This document shows positions 7,979 through 15,734 of a stretch of DNA of 64,000 nucleotides, piece after piece (the stretch's first letter is position 1; each line of letters opens with the position of its first letter). The notes under the pieces are model-generated. The model did not search any database and was not told the origin of the DNA. It worked only from the letters and a program-made list of their open reading frames with translations. The translations under genes and the position numbers were made by a program. The DNA is from Sphingobacterium endophyticum. Its GTDB lineage: Bacteria; Bacteroidota; Bacteroidia; Sphingobacteriales; Sphingobacteriaceae. The stretch spans positions 310,001-374,000 of the forward strand of contig NZ_ML771899.1 of assembly GCF_009733535.1 (NCBI RefSeq), given 5' to 3'.

Positions 7979-10738
7979 CTAATGGTCACGTTCTTTATGG
8001 AGCATGACCTTGGTGAGTCTATGGACTATTTGGTAGATTATGCCCTCATGAACCCTCTGCTCGCCGCTGAACCTTCTGTTTATTGCCATATGGAAAAGGT
8101 CGGAAAGCATTTTGCGCCTGTCCATTTCGGGAGTATGACGCATTATCGTACGTAGTTTCCCCACCATCGCTTTGTTTGCGGACCTGACTCCTTCCATGCT
8201 GAAGTCAGAAGAAAAGAGGTTTACCTTCTTCCACGATTCACTTTGAAGGTCCATTTCCTTGGCAAAATATCCGGCCATAGCCCTATAGAATTTTTCCCTC
8301 TCAATGATATCGGGGAGAATGTATTGGGTGAGATCCCATATTAGGTTGACCATCCTGGCATATCGCTCTTTCGTCGGCCTATTAATGTCCCTTAAGGCAT
8401 TTACACTGTCCAGATGAAAGAATTTTTCAACATGGGACATTGCCTTCGGTCCGTACCTCTGGATCTCCCTGTCATATTCCCTGATGGTGATTCCCGAGAC
8501 TATCCCACTAACCCTTAAAGGCGCGAAGTATTCCCCAATATCCTTTAAAACGTCGGGACTATCATACCTTTTTCTTATCCTCAACCGGATGTGGGGGCTG
8601 GGATCGTTGTATCGCACGAAGAACCACAACTGTATCCAGTCCCCGGCAGATTTTAGAAATGCCTTAAGTTCCTGGGATATGAACCTGTCAGATGCGCTTT
8701 GGTTCATGAGGAGTTCGATATATATCCAATCGCTGTTGAAGGACTTTATGTCCGTCTGGATTTTTTTGCTTTCCCTTAGCGGTATGTCCTCATATACGGT
8801 GTGCCCGTGGAAGAAGTCTATGACATATTCTGAAAAGTATGGCAATCCCTCCTCGTCCCTAATGCTGCCTTCTTGGGATATCAAGGCTTCCTTAACTAGA
8901 GGGGCTGTGTTCTTCTTGCAGTAGGTTAGGAAATATGCCAGGTCCTCCTCTTTGTTAGGGTCTATCATCAGTGTTTGGTCGTAATTCCCAACAAGGAAGG
9001 GTCCCTTGGGTCCAGAGGTTGAGATCCACTGGGTAAGCTCAGAACGGGAACTGAAGGCTGGACATCTCCAAACGGCGGGTTCGATTATGCAGTCCCTGTA
9101 AACGATTCGGGGATAGTGGTCGAGCCCCGGCAGTAGCGAGCTCATAACCGGAAGCTGAAGGAGGTGGAGGTCCTGTCCCTGGACATCCATCAGGAACCTA
9201 AAGTGGGGAAGTTCTGATCTGCGAAAGTTGTAGGCAGAGGCGAACCTTGGTACCATCCTCTTTCCCGTCGGGGCATGGTGGAGCAGTATCCGCTCCCCGT
9301 CCACGCTTACCAGGATGTCCTGTAAGCGAACTGGGCTGTCCAGGGACGGCCAGCAGGCAAATGGAAGTTCGCCTTCGAAAAGCGGCAGCCTCCAGTTTAT
9401 ATGGTCGGCTCCCTCCCCACTGAGGTAGGCTAGGTCAAAGAATGTAATTCCCGGATTTGCCAATTTCTCTAGCCCTGCGATCTCCCGCAGCTTTGGTTCA
9501 AAATCTGGTAATGTCGAAAATCTTCCCGATAGGGAGCTTGAGGAATACCCTCCAATTGACCTTATGACCGGACGGCCCTGAAAGGTCTGTAGAATGGCGC
9601 TGAAGGTGTTTGGGAGACTGCCGGGGGCATTTTGCAAATCGGCCCTGAAGTTTTCCAGCCTGATGGTTTCTCCCTTGACAAGTTCGCGCAACAGGAACTC
9701 AACGAACCCGTCGAACTGGAAGACTCGCCCAGACCGATCCATCCTTTCTATGCCCAGAAGTTCATAGGGACCACCCTTACCAGCTGATCCAAGATTACCA
9801 TAGGGTATTCCGTATATGGGGTCGAGCACAGTACTTAGTGGAACAGCACGGTTTTCCCACCTCCTATTGAAGTTGACCTTAAATTCTTCGAGATCTTTGT
9901 TTGGCTTTATGGGGAATGTTTTGCGGAGAAAAATTGCGTATTGAAGAACCTTATCCTTAATTTCCTTGGAAAGGCCCGTCCCTGCAATCTTTCTGGAACT
10001 GATAACATACTTCAGATCTGTGCCAGCAGTTTCCTCTATCGGGATCCGTTTTGCAAGGAACCCTCCGGTTACGGAACCGGCTTTTTCTGTAATTATTGCC
10101 CCAGAGTCCACCAGTTGTTCCAGGGTGGATCTTGCGTTCCTGATGTCCATCCCCTGGATGTTCTGCAGGAAGTCAATGAGCTCAATGTAAGTCTTCTTTG
10201 AGCTGCAGAAATTTAATAGTTCACCAATTTCCTCGGTGAATGGAATGGAACTCAAAGAATAACGGTTCTGTTGCAGGGACAGGTACCTTATTTCGCTTCC
10301 CATGACGTAACAGGTCGAGTTCGCAATACATCCCAACCCTAGGGAGCTGCCTGATTTCAATCCCTTGAAGATCGCCTCGGAAAGGTTTCGTGTTACTGCA
10401 AAAACATCCATTTCCCTGAAGATGGTCAGGGTTCTTTTCTCCTTGCTAGGGTTTGGTGGGATAAGTGATACAGCCGCAAAGCTCCCAAGGGGTGTTGCCC
10501 TATACCTTGCCCTATTGAAATACTTCCAGACCGTAAAGCGTGTCCTCTCATCCTTACCCAGGAGTTCATCATAAGATAGGTTTCGGATGCGCTCATAGAA
10601 GTCTGGAGCGGATTGTGAGATTAGAGTCTTAAGTTCCGGCCATGCCGATTCAAGGTCCCGGTCCAAATGGAAGTAGGGTGTCCTACAGATCCCGGCTCCA
10701 ATTGGGGAAGGGTGCTGATTTTGTTCTTTTTCCGTCAT
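7979..10738 (-). CDS. LanB-type lantibiotic dehydratase (full-length, glutamylation plus elimination domains)
   Basis: The protein has 919 residues, slightly shorter than the usual ~1000. The N-terminal glutamylation domain (about 15-650) carries CRTPYF (Arg19) and RYRATPLGSF (residues 78-87), the arginine positions used to bind glutamyl-tRNA and peptide in LanB enzymes. The C-terminal elimination/thiopeptide-type domain (about 665-905) carries WFFVRYNDPSPHIRLRIRKR and REIQRYGPKAMSHVEKFF, matching the conserved Arg/Glu motifs. The family dehydrates Ser/Thr of a precursor peptide by glutamylation and elimination. The start lies one base after the stop of the kinase gene, so translation is coupled. 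No LanC, LanT or protease gene is beside it. The likely substrate is the 45-residue peptide at 11936-12073 (inference). Confidence 0.88.
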   Translation of the reverse strand: MTEKEQNQHPSPIGAGICRTPYFHLDRDLESAWPELKTLISQSAPDFYERIRNLSYDELLGKDERTRFTVWKYFNRARYRATPLGSFAAVSLIPPNPSKEKRTLTIFREMDVFAVTRNLSEAIFKGLKSGSSLGLGCIANSTCYVMGSEIRYLSLQQNRYSLSSIPFTEEIGELLNFCSSKKTYIELIDFLQNIQGMDIRNARSTLEQLVDSGAIITEKAGSVTGGFLAKRIPIEETAGTDLKYVISSRKIAGTGLSKEIKDKVLQYAIFLRKTFPIKPNKDLEEFKVNFNRRWENRAVPLSTVLDPIYGIPYGNLGSAGKGGPYELLGIERMDRSGRVFQFDGFVEFLLRELVKGETIRLENFRADLQNAPGSLPNTFSAILQTFQGRPVIRSIGGYSSSSLSGRFSTLPDFEPKLREIAGLEKLANPGITFFDLAYLSGEGADHINWRLPLFEGELPFACWPSLDSPVRLQDILVSVDGERILLHHAPTGKRMVPRFASAYNFRRSELPHFRFLMDVQGQDLHLLQLPVMSSLLPGLDHYPRIVYRDCIIEPAVWRCPAFSSRSELTQWISTSGPKGPFLVGNYDQTLMIDPNKEEDLAYFLTYCKKNTAPLVKEALISQEGSIRDEEGLPYFSEYVIDFFHGHTVYEDIPLRESKKIQTDIKSFNSDWIYIELLMNQSASDRFISQELKAFLKSAGDWIQLWFFVRYNDPSPHIRLRIRKRYDSPDVLKDIGEYFAPLRVSGIVSGITIREYDREIQRYGPKAMSHVEKFFHLDSVNALRDINRPTKERYARMVNLIWDLTQYILPDIIEREKFYRAMAGYFAKEMDLQSESWKKVNLFSSDFSMEGVRSANKAMVGKLRTIMRHTPEMDRRKMLSDLFHMAINRRFSGEQRVHEGIIYQIVHRLTKVMLHKERDH

Positions 10739-10739
10739 G

Positions 10740-11840
10740 CTATGTGTCGAGTTTGCGCTGGGAGATTGTTGGAAACTCCGTTTCCGTTAGGATGTGGTTC
10801 CATGTGGTCGGTATGGTTAGCTCGAGCCTAAAGTACCTGCCGTGTTTTCCATACTCCAGGGAAAAGTTCCTCTCACCATAGAAACTCTCCATCCTTTCTT
10901 TCAAGTTGGTAAGACCTGATCCTCTTCCGCGAGCCTGGGAATCCGGATAGGAAGCTATCAGGTTTTCCGTTTTGATTGTCAGGCTATCTTGCTGTTCGGT
11001 AATGGAGATCCTGGCGGGATATTTTTCCTTCAGGAGGTCGCCGTGCTTATAAATATTTTCGACGATGGTCAGGATTGATATGGGTGGAACGAGCTTGCCG
11101 TTGACCTCAAGCTCCTTAAGCAATTCCACGGTGACCTTACCGTCGTACCTGAGCTGGTTGATTCGGATGATGTTTTCCACCTGTTTCAGTTCCTCCCTAA
11201 GAGGAATGAGGCCGTACTGACTTTTTGAAAGTGAAAAGTCAAGGGTCTGGGTAAGGAGCAGGATTGCTTCTTCGCTCTGTTCCGGCCGGTGCTTTGCTGC
11301 AAATTTTATGAAGTTAAGTGTATTGAAGAGAAGATGGGGACTTATCTGAGAACGTAGGTAGTCGCTCTCCAGCTGGGCCATCTTGGTCCGCATACGCTCC
11401 AAATCCAGTGACCTTCTGGCCTGTTCAGCCGTTTGTTGGATGTACCTACGGACAAAGAAGAATCCAGTGGCATACATCAGAAAAAGGACGGCTCTCCAGC
11501 AAAGGTACAGGAAGAATGCCCCGTCCAGGGTAAGTGGCCGTTTCCTTACTCCGACCAATTCCAGAAAGTAGCTGGAAAGGACCAGAAGGATGGTATAACT
11601 GCATAGCAGGGAGGCCAGAAGTACTGCCTCCAAGATGTACCTGCTCCCATGGGCCCTAAAGAGTCTAGGCATAATTATCAGGGCATGGACATAAAAGAGG
11701 CCGATCTCAATTGAATAGAAAAATATATAGGTTAAAGGGTGGCTAAATCTGCCGTTCAATGTGCCTGTAAGTAAAATCTCGTAGGCGATATAGATGGTCC
11801 AGCAAAGCAGGTGGATCCTGTAGGTTTTATCGCGAAACAT
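10740..11840 (-). CDS. LytS-type sensor histidine kinase
   Basis: From ATG at 11838-11840 the protein has 366 residues. An upstream in-frame ATG at 11948 is rejected because the extension would cross the repeat/promoter region and overlap the peptide gene. Four membrane spans lie at about 9-28, 37-58, 70-93 and 107-131, followed by a coiled segment. The His_kinase motif SQISPHLLFNTLNF has phospho-acceptor His169. A HATPase domain follows, with NIYKHGD as N box and RGRGSGLTNLKERM as G box. No extracellular sensor domain is visible, so the signal probably binds the membrane region. It is coupled to the dehydratase gene by one base and pairs with the LytTR regulator at 12074-12796. Confidence 0.87.
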   Translation of the reverse strand: MFRDKTYRIHLLCWTIYIAYEILLTGTLNGRFSHPLTYIFFYSIEIGLFYVHALIIMPRLFRAHGSRYILEAVLLASLLCSYTILLVLSSYFLELVGVRKRPLTLDGAFFLYLCWRAVLFLMYATGFFFVRRYIQQTAEQARRSLDLERMRTKMAQLESDYLRSQISPHLLFNTLNFIKFAAKHRPEQSEEAILLLTQTLDFSLSKSQYGLIPLREELKQVENIIRINQLRYDGKVTVELLKELEVNGKLVPPISILTIVENIYKHGDLLKEKYPARISITEQQDSLTIKTENLIASYPDSQARGRGSGLTNLKERMESFYGERNFSLEYGKHGRYFRLELTIPTTWNHILTETEFPTISQRKLDT

Positions 11841-11846
11841 TTCGGT

Positions 11847-11909
11847 TTTGTATAATATTATGTATAGTTCGTATAAAAAAGATGCTGTTCTGGTGGAAGT
11901 TTTGTATAA
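11847..11909 (+). promoter_or_regulatory. Three TTYGTATAA direct repeats, candidate LytTR operator
   Basis: TTTGTATAA occurs at 11847-11855 and 11901-11909, and TTCGTATAA at 11868-11876, all in the same orientation. The first two start exactly 21 bp apart, two helical turns, the usual arrangement of LytTR-regulator half-sites. The third is 33 bp further on and lies 26 bp before the peptide start. The flanking 13-mer around the first and third copies is identical. The repeats occupy the space between the kinase start and the peptide start, so one bound regulator could control both directions. The third copy also contains TATAAT, so it could simply be part of a promoter. Confidence 0.55.
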
Positions 11910-11935
11910 TAACGACATCCAATTCCAATAGCAAG

Positions 11936-12073
11936 ATGAAATATACAAAAAAGAAAAAGATCAAAAGCGTAAGCTTGTACGTGTTCGAAAAAGGTAGCTA
12001 TGTTAAGTCTTCCAAATCGGAGGTTACTGTACCTACAACTACGATGACAACCTCTGGAATGACAATAGGTTGA
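11936..12073 (+). CDS. Candidate RiPP precursor: 45-residue Lys-rich/Thr-rich peptide without cysteine
   Basis: The ORF starts at ATG 11936 and stops with TGA 12071-12073, directly abutting the convergent regulator stop (TGATCA is both stops back to back). Residues 1-10 (MKYTKKKKIK) are strongly basic, 11-24 form a short segment (SVSLYVFEKGSYVK), and 25-45 are Ser/Thr-rich: Ser25, 26, 28, 40 and Thr31, 34, 35, 36, 38, 39, 43, ending TVPTTTMTTSGMTIG. This leader/core layout suits a LanB substrate. There is no Cys, so lanthionine rings could not form. It sits between a LanB-kinase unit and the LytTR regulator. It was found by context and composition; chance ORF remains possible. Confidence 0.55.
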   Translation: MKYTKKKKIKSVSLYVFEKGSYVKSSKSEVTVPTTTMTTSGMTIG

Positions 12074-12796
12074 TCAGACACCCAATGTGCGTTTGTTCAG
12101 AAAAGTGACGAACGCACTTTTATAGGAATCCCCAATGCTGAATTTATTCCCATCTGTCATCCTGACGATCATACCGTCCACCTCATTGATGTGGCTAGAA
12201 TTTATTATAATCGATTTCGAAATCCTGATAAACGATGCGCTTCCATCCAGTTTCCTCTCCATAGACTTTAACGTGGAATAGGTAATGTGGAATGATCCTT
12301 CCAGCCATATCTTTACATAATTGAGCATTGCCTCTATGAAGACCACCTTATTCAGGTCCAGTTTGATGAAGCTGTTCTTGGAATTTCCCTTAACAAATAC
12401 AAAATTTTCAACGCCATGGGCATTCGTTGGTACTACCTTCTGGACTTCGATGATATGGGCAATCTTATCCAAGAGCGCGCGCTGTGATATGGGTTTTAGG
12501 AGATAGCCGTCCGCATGGGCGCCGAACGCATCCAGGGCATACTCCCTATGTGCCGTTACATAAATCAGGTATTTGCAATTAAGCTGGAGTAGCCTCGCTG
12601 CCTCGAGTCCGTTCAAGTCTGGAAGATTGATGTCACAGAAAATAATGTCAATATCACCGTCTTCCAAAAAGTTAAGTGCATTCGATATGTTCTCAAAGGA
12701 TCCATTTACGGAAATCGAAGGGACCTTTTCCAATGCGTCCTTCAGCTCTATTTGAGCGTGGAATTCGTCATCGATAATTATGCAAGTTAGTTCCAT
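12074..12796 (-). CDS. LytTR-family response regulator
   Basis: The protein has 240 residues. The receiver domain (about 1-120) has acidic Asp9/Asp10, phospho-acceptor Asp55 in IIFCDINLPDLNG, the conserved Thr in YVTAH and Lys in YLLKP. A LytTR DNA-binding domain (about 132-235) has VFVKGNSK, VVFIEAMLNYVKIW and FIRISKSIIINSSHINEV. These regulators are phosphorylated by LytS-type kinases such as the one at 10740-11840 and bind paired direct repeats. The gene lies upstream of the kinase on the same strand, but the peptide gene on the other strand intervenes, so it probably has its own promoter. Confidence 0.9.
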   Translation of the reverse strand: MELTCIIIDDEFHAQIELKDALEKVPSISVNGSFENISNALNFLEDGDIDIIFCDINLPDLNGLEAARLLQLNCKYLIYVTAHREYALDAFGAHADGYLLKPISQRALLDKIAHIIEVQKVVPTNAHGVENFVFVKGNSKNSFIKLDLNKVVFIEAMLNYVKIWLEGSFHITYSTLKSMERKLDGSASFIRISKSIIINSSHINEVDGMIVRMTDGNKFSIGDSYKSAFVTFLNKRTLGV

Positions 12797-12817
12797 TGGT
12801 AAATTTGGGGATTATAT

Positions 12818-12825
12818 CAAAATTA
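12818..12825 (-). promoter_or_regulatory. -7 element of the response regulator promoter
   Basis: On the - strand TAATTTTG matches the Bacteroidota TAnnTTTG element and lies 21 bp upstream of the regulator start, predicting a very short leader. No clear TTG -33 element is visible, so the promoter may be weak. Confidence 0.4.
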
Positions 12826-13149
12826 ATATAAAAATCCATAAAAGTCCTTATGCCCTGTAAAATACAGGAAAATAAAAGTGCCGTAGCTCCAATTAGAGTT
12901 AAAAAGGGACATTCATATAATATTAATCGAGCTTGCTATAAAATTTTATGCATTGTTAGTCTTATTGCCTTGATTTGTACTAGTTATTTATTAAGTACAG
13001 TCCCGGAAGGTAAAAGTGCTAATTAGGATTTCCTTCCGGAAAATTTCAATTTACATGCCGTTCTGTTTTGGTTTTTGAATCGAGTAAATGTCATTCAAGC
13101 GTTCAAAAAATTTGAAGAATAATTTAGGTAAAAAGGTAATTGGTTATGA

Positions 13150-13185
13150 TGGAGATCGAACGTATGCATTGATCTCCATTTTTTT
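13150..13185 (+). terminator. Orphan intrinsic terminator
   Basis: TGGAGATC (13150-13157) pairs perfectly with GATCTCCA (13171-13178) across a 13-nt loop and is followed by seven T. No gene ends just upstream, so it may close a small RNA. Confidence 0.55.
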
Positions 13186-13321
13186 ATATCTATACCACGC
13201 AAATTGATCTTTCTAAAGATAAATCGTCATTGATATTCAATATCGGAATAGGCATCTGGGCCGGTCCCCTGGTTGGCATAGGTCCTAAGGAACCAGGTGT
13301 TCAGCATCCTTCAGGGATATG

Positions 13322-13356
13322 GTCACGGAGCGGTACAAAGAGTGCCGCTCTTTTTT
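13322..13356 (+). terminator. Orphan intrinsic terminator, copy 1 of a shared hairpin
   Basis: GAGCGGTAC (13328-13336) pairs with GTGCCGCTC (13342-13350), one G-U pair, followed by TTTTTT. The preceding GTCAC is shared with a second copy at 14472. Another stem, CCTGGTT/AACCAGG, lies about 50 bp upstream (near 13267-13296), so the whole may be a structured RNA with its terminator. Confidence 0.55.
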
Positions 13357-13656
13357 GTAGTCCGATTATGATTATCCTTGTTTAAGCTCCCAAGACCCGA
13401 TATTGAAACATACCTGTTGACTCCTGGACGGGCCGGCTAATAATTTCTTAAAGAAATGCTACATCCACCCGCCTGGCAACCTTTTCGAATAATTTATTGA
13501 ACACTGAAATACCAGTGTACTTTATGAAGGTCAAGCCTATGGATTACATGGACAGAATGGATCGGATTGAGCAGTATCCTACCTTATTATTTGAAAAATT
13601 TGCTCAAAGTCACAAAAAAAAATCGCAAGCATCATTTTTTTTTAAAATAAAGAAAT

Positions 13657-13736
13657 TACATTTGCAGTTCAGGTCCTTAGAGGATTATGAACACTTGGTT
13701 AACGAGCCCGCCCTTTCCGGGTGGGCTCTATTTTTT
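13657..13736 (+). ncRNA. Candidate small RNA with its own promoter and terminator
   Basis: TACATTTG at 13657-13664 fits the -7 element, predicting a start near 13671. About 33 bp later a strong hairpin GAGCCCGCCC/GGGTGGGCTC (13704-13728) with a TTTC loop region is followed by TATTTTTT. The predicted transcript is about 65 nt. No clear TTG -33 element is seen. A short ORF beginning in the transcript (ATG near 13687) reads through the hairpin, so a leader/attenuator is the alternative. Confidence 0.35.
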
Positions 13737-14471
13737 GCATAAGCTTAATTTCCTTCATAAAAAAGCCGATTTTTTTTAGATTTAACCCTTGGCCAAGTAT
13801 CTCACGGCCGTAAAGTGTTTCAGGCAATTTTGCCATCTAACTAATCCGACTCCGACTTTCCTTTATATTATCGGTCAAATTGTTATCATATTATGCCATC
13901 AGCGTGATAAGGCATAAAAGGATGGCTAAAATGCCATTGTTTTTTTCCTTTTATTTTGTGCGAAAAAATAAAAATCCTAATATTGTGCAACGACCCACTC
14001 TGTCAATTATGGCCCAGGTATACTTTGAGCAAGCATGGTTCAAAGTACCTTCCAGCTAATTATAGAATGTATGTGGGACTACAAATAAAAACCAACAAGT
14101 GTTCATATAACTAATAAAGGAAATAATATGCCAAATCTTCATTGCCCTTAACAGACCCCGGATACAAGACTGCTTAAATTAGAATCCAAGGCTATGCTTT
14201 TGGAAGATGTTTGGTATTTAAAATCTTTATGCTAGCCAAATAACCAGATAGCCTTTCATAATGTAATGGAATTGATTACTGTTTTAGCTTTATCTGCGCC
14301 TAAGGACATTTCATTTTTAAGATTTTCCTTAATTGCATGGATGATTCAATGGTGGTTTTCTGCAGGGATTCTTGCAGTAGAACCAGTTAGGAAGGTTTAA
14401 TCGATGATTCTGAAGAAATCAGGTCCGAATAAAATAACCAAGTGTACATGATCTCATAGAGGTCGGTCACA

Positions 14472-14498
14472 GAGCGGTACCATGGTGCCGCTCTTTTT
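14472..14498 (+). terminator. Orphan intrinsic terminator, copy 2 of the shared hairpin
   Basis: GAGCGGTAC (14472-14480) pairs with GTGCCGCTC (14485-14493), loop CATG, then TTTTT. Stem and flank GGTCAC(A/G) match the copy at 13322-13356. No gene ends just upstream on the + strand. Confidence 0.55.
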
Positions 14499-14569
14499 GT
14501 ACACACTTAGGGTCACGGCTATGGAGCACAGACAGGAAATTGTACTAAATCTATGGTGAGGAAAGACGG

Positions 14570-14599
14570 AAAAAGGAGAGTCCATTCTAAGGACCCTCC
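14570..14599 (-). terminator. Intrinsic terminator downstream of ndk
   Basis: On the - strand GGAGGGTCC (14599-14591) pairs with GGACTCTCC (14583-14575) around a 7-nt loop, followed by five T. It lies about 120 bp past the ndk stop. Confidence 0.65.
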
Positions 14600-14717
14600 T
14601 AAATTATGTACTTGCACATGCCTGTTTGAGGACTAGCAATAAGGCCCTACAGTGAATGTTTTTAGACTTGGCAACGCTTGAGATTCTGCCAACGGTACTG
14701 GATCGTCCGTAAATGGA

Positions 14718-15137
14718 CTAGAACCTTTCAAATTGTGAGAAGAAGAAATTTCCTTCGATCTCCGCATTTTCGTCTGAATCCGATCCGTGAATAGCATTTG
14801 CATCGATCGATTTAGCATACTTACTGCGGATGGTTCCCTCAGTTGCTTTGGATGGGTCCGTAGCGCCAATAAGGGAACGAAAATCTTCAACGGCGTTCTC
14901 CTTTTCAAGGATCGCCGCAACGATTGGTCCGGATGTCATAAATTTTACTAAATCCCCGTAGAATGGACGTTCCTTGTGGACAGCGTAAAAATTTCCCGCA
15001 CTTATCTCGCTCAATTGGATGTACTTCATTGAAATGATCTTAAATCCCGCAGAGATGATGTCATTTAGGATAGCGCCGGTGTGACCATTTGTCACAGCAT
15101 CCGGCTTAATCATTGTAAATGTTCTGTTTGTAGCCAT
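14718..15137 (-). CDS. ndk: Nucleoside-diphosphate kinase
   Basis: The protein has 139 residues, the usual length. It transfers the gamma phosphate of ATP to NDPs by a phospho-histidine intermediate in the cytosol. Seen motifs are [10 protein letters not shown] near the N-terminus, [16 protein letters not shown], and the active-site NAIHGSDS with its catalytic His near residue 116. It is monocistronic, with a -7 element at 15156-15163 and a terminator at 14570-14599, isolated in an otherwise gene-poor region. Confidence 0.96.
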   Translation of the reverse strand: MATNRTFTMIKPDAVTNGHTGAILNDIISAGFKIISMKYIQLSEISAGNFYAVHKERPFYGDLVKFMTSGPIVAAILEKENAVEDFRSLIGATDPSKATEGTIRSKYAKSIDANAIHGSDSDENAEIEGNFFFSQFERF

Positions 15138-15155
15138 TTTTTACTGTATTTTTTG

Positions 15156-15163
15156 CAAAGTTA
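15156..15163 (-). promoter_or_regulatory. -7 element of the ndk promoter
   Basis: TAACTTTG on the - strand matches TAnnTTTG and lies 18 bp upstream of the ndk start, giving a short A-rich leader. No clear TTG -33 element is present. Confidence 0.5.
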
Positions 15164-15422
15164 AGGAATCCTGTCCAGTTCTGAGCATCCTGCTGCTTAT
15201 TTTCATTTTCCTCTACTTTCCCTTCATTTTAAGAACGTTTCGTGCCAACCCAATAATATTTTTGGGACACCTTCACTTGGTTTGTTGGGTCACTTCGAAT
15301 TATCATGCACTTCCTTAAGGATCTCAGGTCGGCATGGATTAAAAAATTGGTGCAGATACTGAGATCGGGCATTTATATTTGATCTTTACCTAGGGGCCAA
15401 CATCTAGTTGCAAAGGCGTGCT

Positions 15423-15527
15423 CTAATAAGGAAGATCATCACCACCATCTGAATTTCCTGGCAATCCCAGGGATTGAAAATTATTTGGGAGGCCCTAGAT
15501 CACAAAGGAATATAAGCGCCTTACGGT
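15423..15527 (-). pseudogene. Decayed gene remnant, C-terminal end of an unidentified protein
   Basis: On the - strand a frame reads VRRLYSFVI, an in-frame TAG, then GLPNNFQSLGLPGNSDGG and DDLPY before a TAG stop at 15423-15425. The residue pattern looks like a genuine protein C-terminus, while the internal stop and missing upstream part indicate decay. I do not recognise the family. Confidence 0.35.
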
Positions 15528-15551
15528 CTATGTACCTTTAGCTAGGGTTAA

Positions 15552-15734
15552 CTTTGTTTTCATGTTGTAATCGAATACGGGAATAATCCTGAAAATTTTA
15601 AGAAATTAATGGAGTTCCGTGCCCAGGGTTCTTTAGCGACGATAAACGATATTAGGCAGCAAGATTTATCTGGAGAAGGCATGCAAAGTACTATTCAGGA
15701 CAATGAGAGTCCCTCTGCTATATGGTTTTATTAG
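15552..15734 (+). pseudogene. Decayed gene remnant, about 60 C-terminal codons without a start
   Basis: Directly after a TAA an open frame runs to TAG at 15732-15734. It reads well as protein (for example NNPENFKKLMEFRAQGSL, then TINDIRQQDLSGEGMQ and ending NESPSAIWFY), but has no suitable start; the first Met is at the KLMEF segment. It is probably the 3' remainder of a lost gene. The family was not recognised. Confidence 0.38.

Larger units (their letters stand above)
12826..14569. other. Gene-poor AT-rich stretch with four hairpin terminators
   Basis: No convincing protein gene was found over about 1.7 kb. Homopolymer A/T runs are common. The stretch holds four separate hairpins followed by T-runs (listed individually), of which two share their sequence. 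A possible decayed frame at about 14160-14400 reads well on either side of an in-frame stop but is not recognisable. Short promoter-terminator units suggest small RNAs rather than proteins. Confidence 0.4.

Noticed and set aside
8484..8924. 146-codon ORF antisense to the dehydratase gene
   Set aside because: It lies wholly inside the strongly supported LanB gene and shows no family motif.
11841..11948. N-terminal extension of the histidine kinase by 36 residues
   Set aside because: The extension covers the repeat region and overlaps the peptide gene; MFRDKTYR directly before the first membrane span is the more natural start.
13497..13742. 81-codon ORF on the + strand in the gene-poor region
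   Set aside because: It runs through homopolymer A and T tracts and ends inside a terminator hairpin; composition is not protein-like and a small-RNA promoter lies within it.
14160..14400. Readable frame around an in-frame stop
   Set aside because: It reads acceptably on both sides of a TAG but no family or clear protein pattern is recognisable, so it was not listed as a pseudogene.
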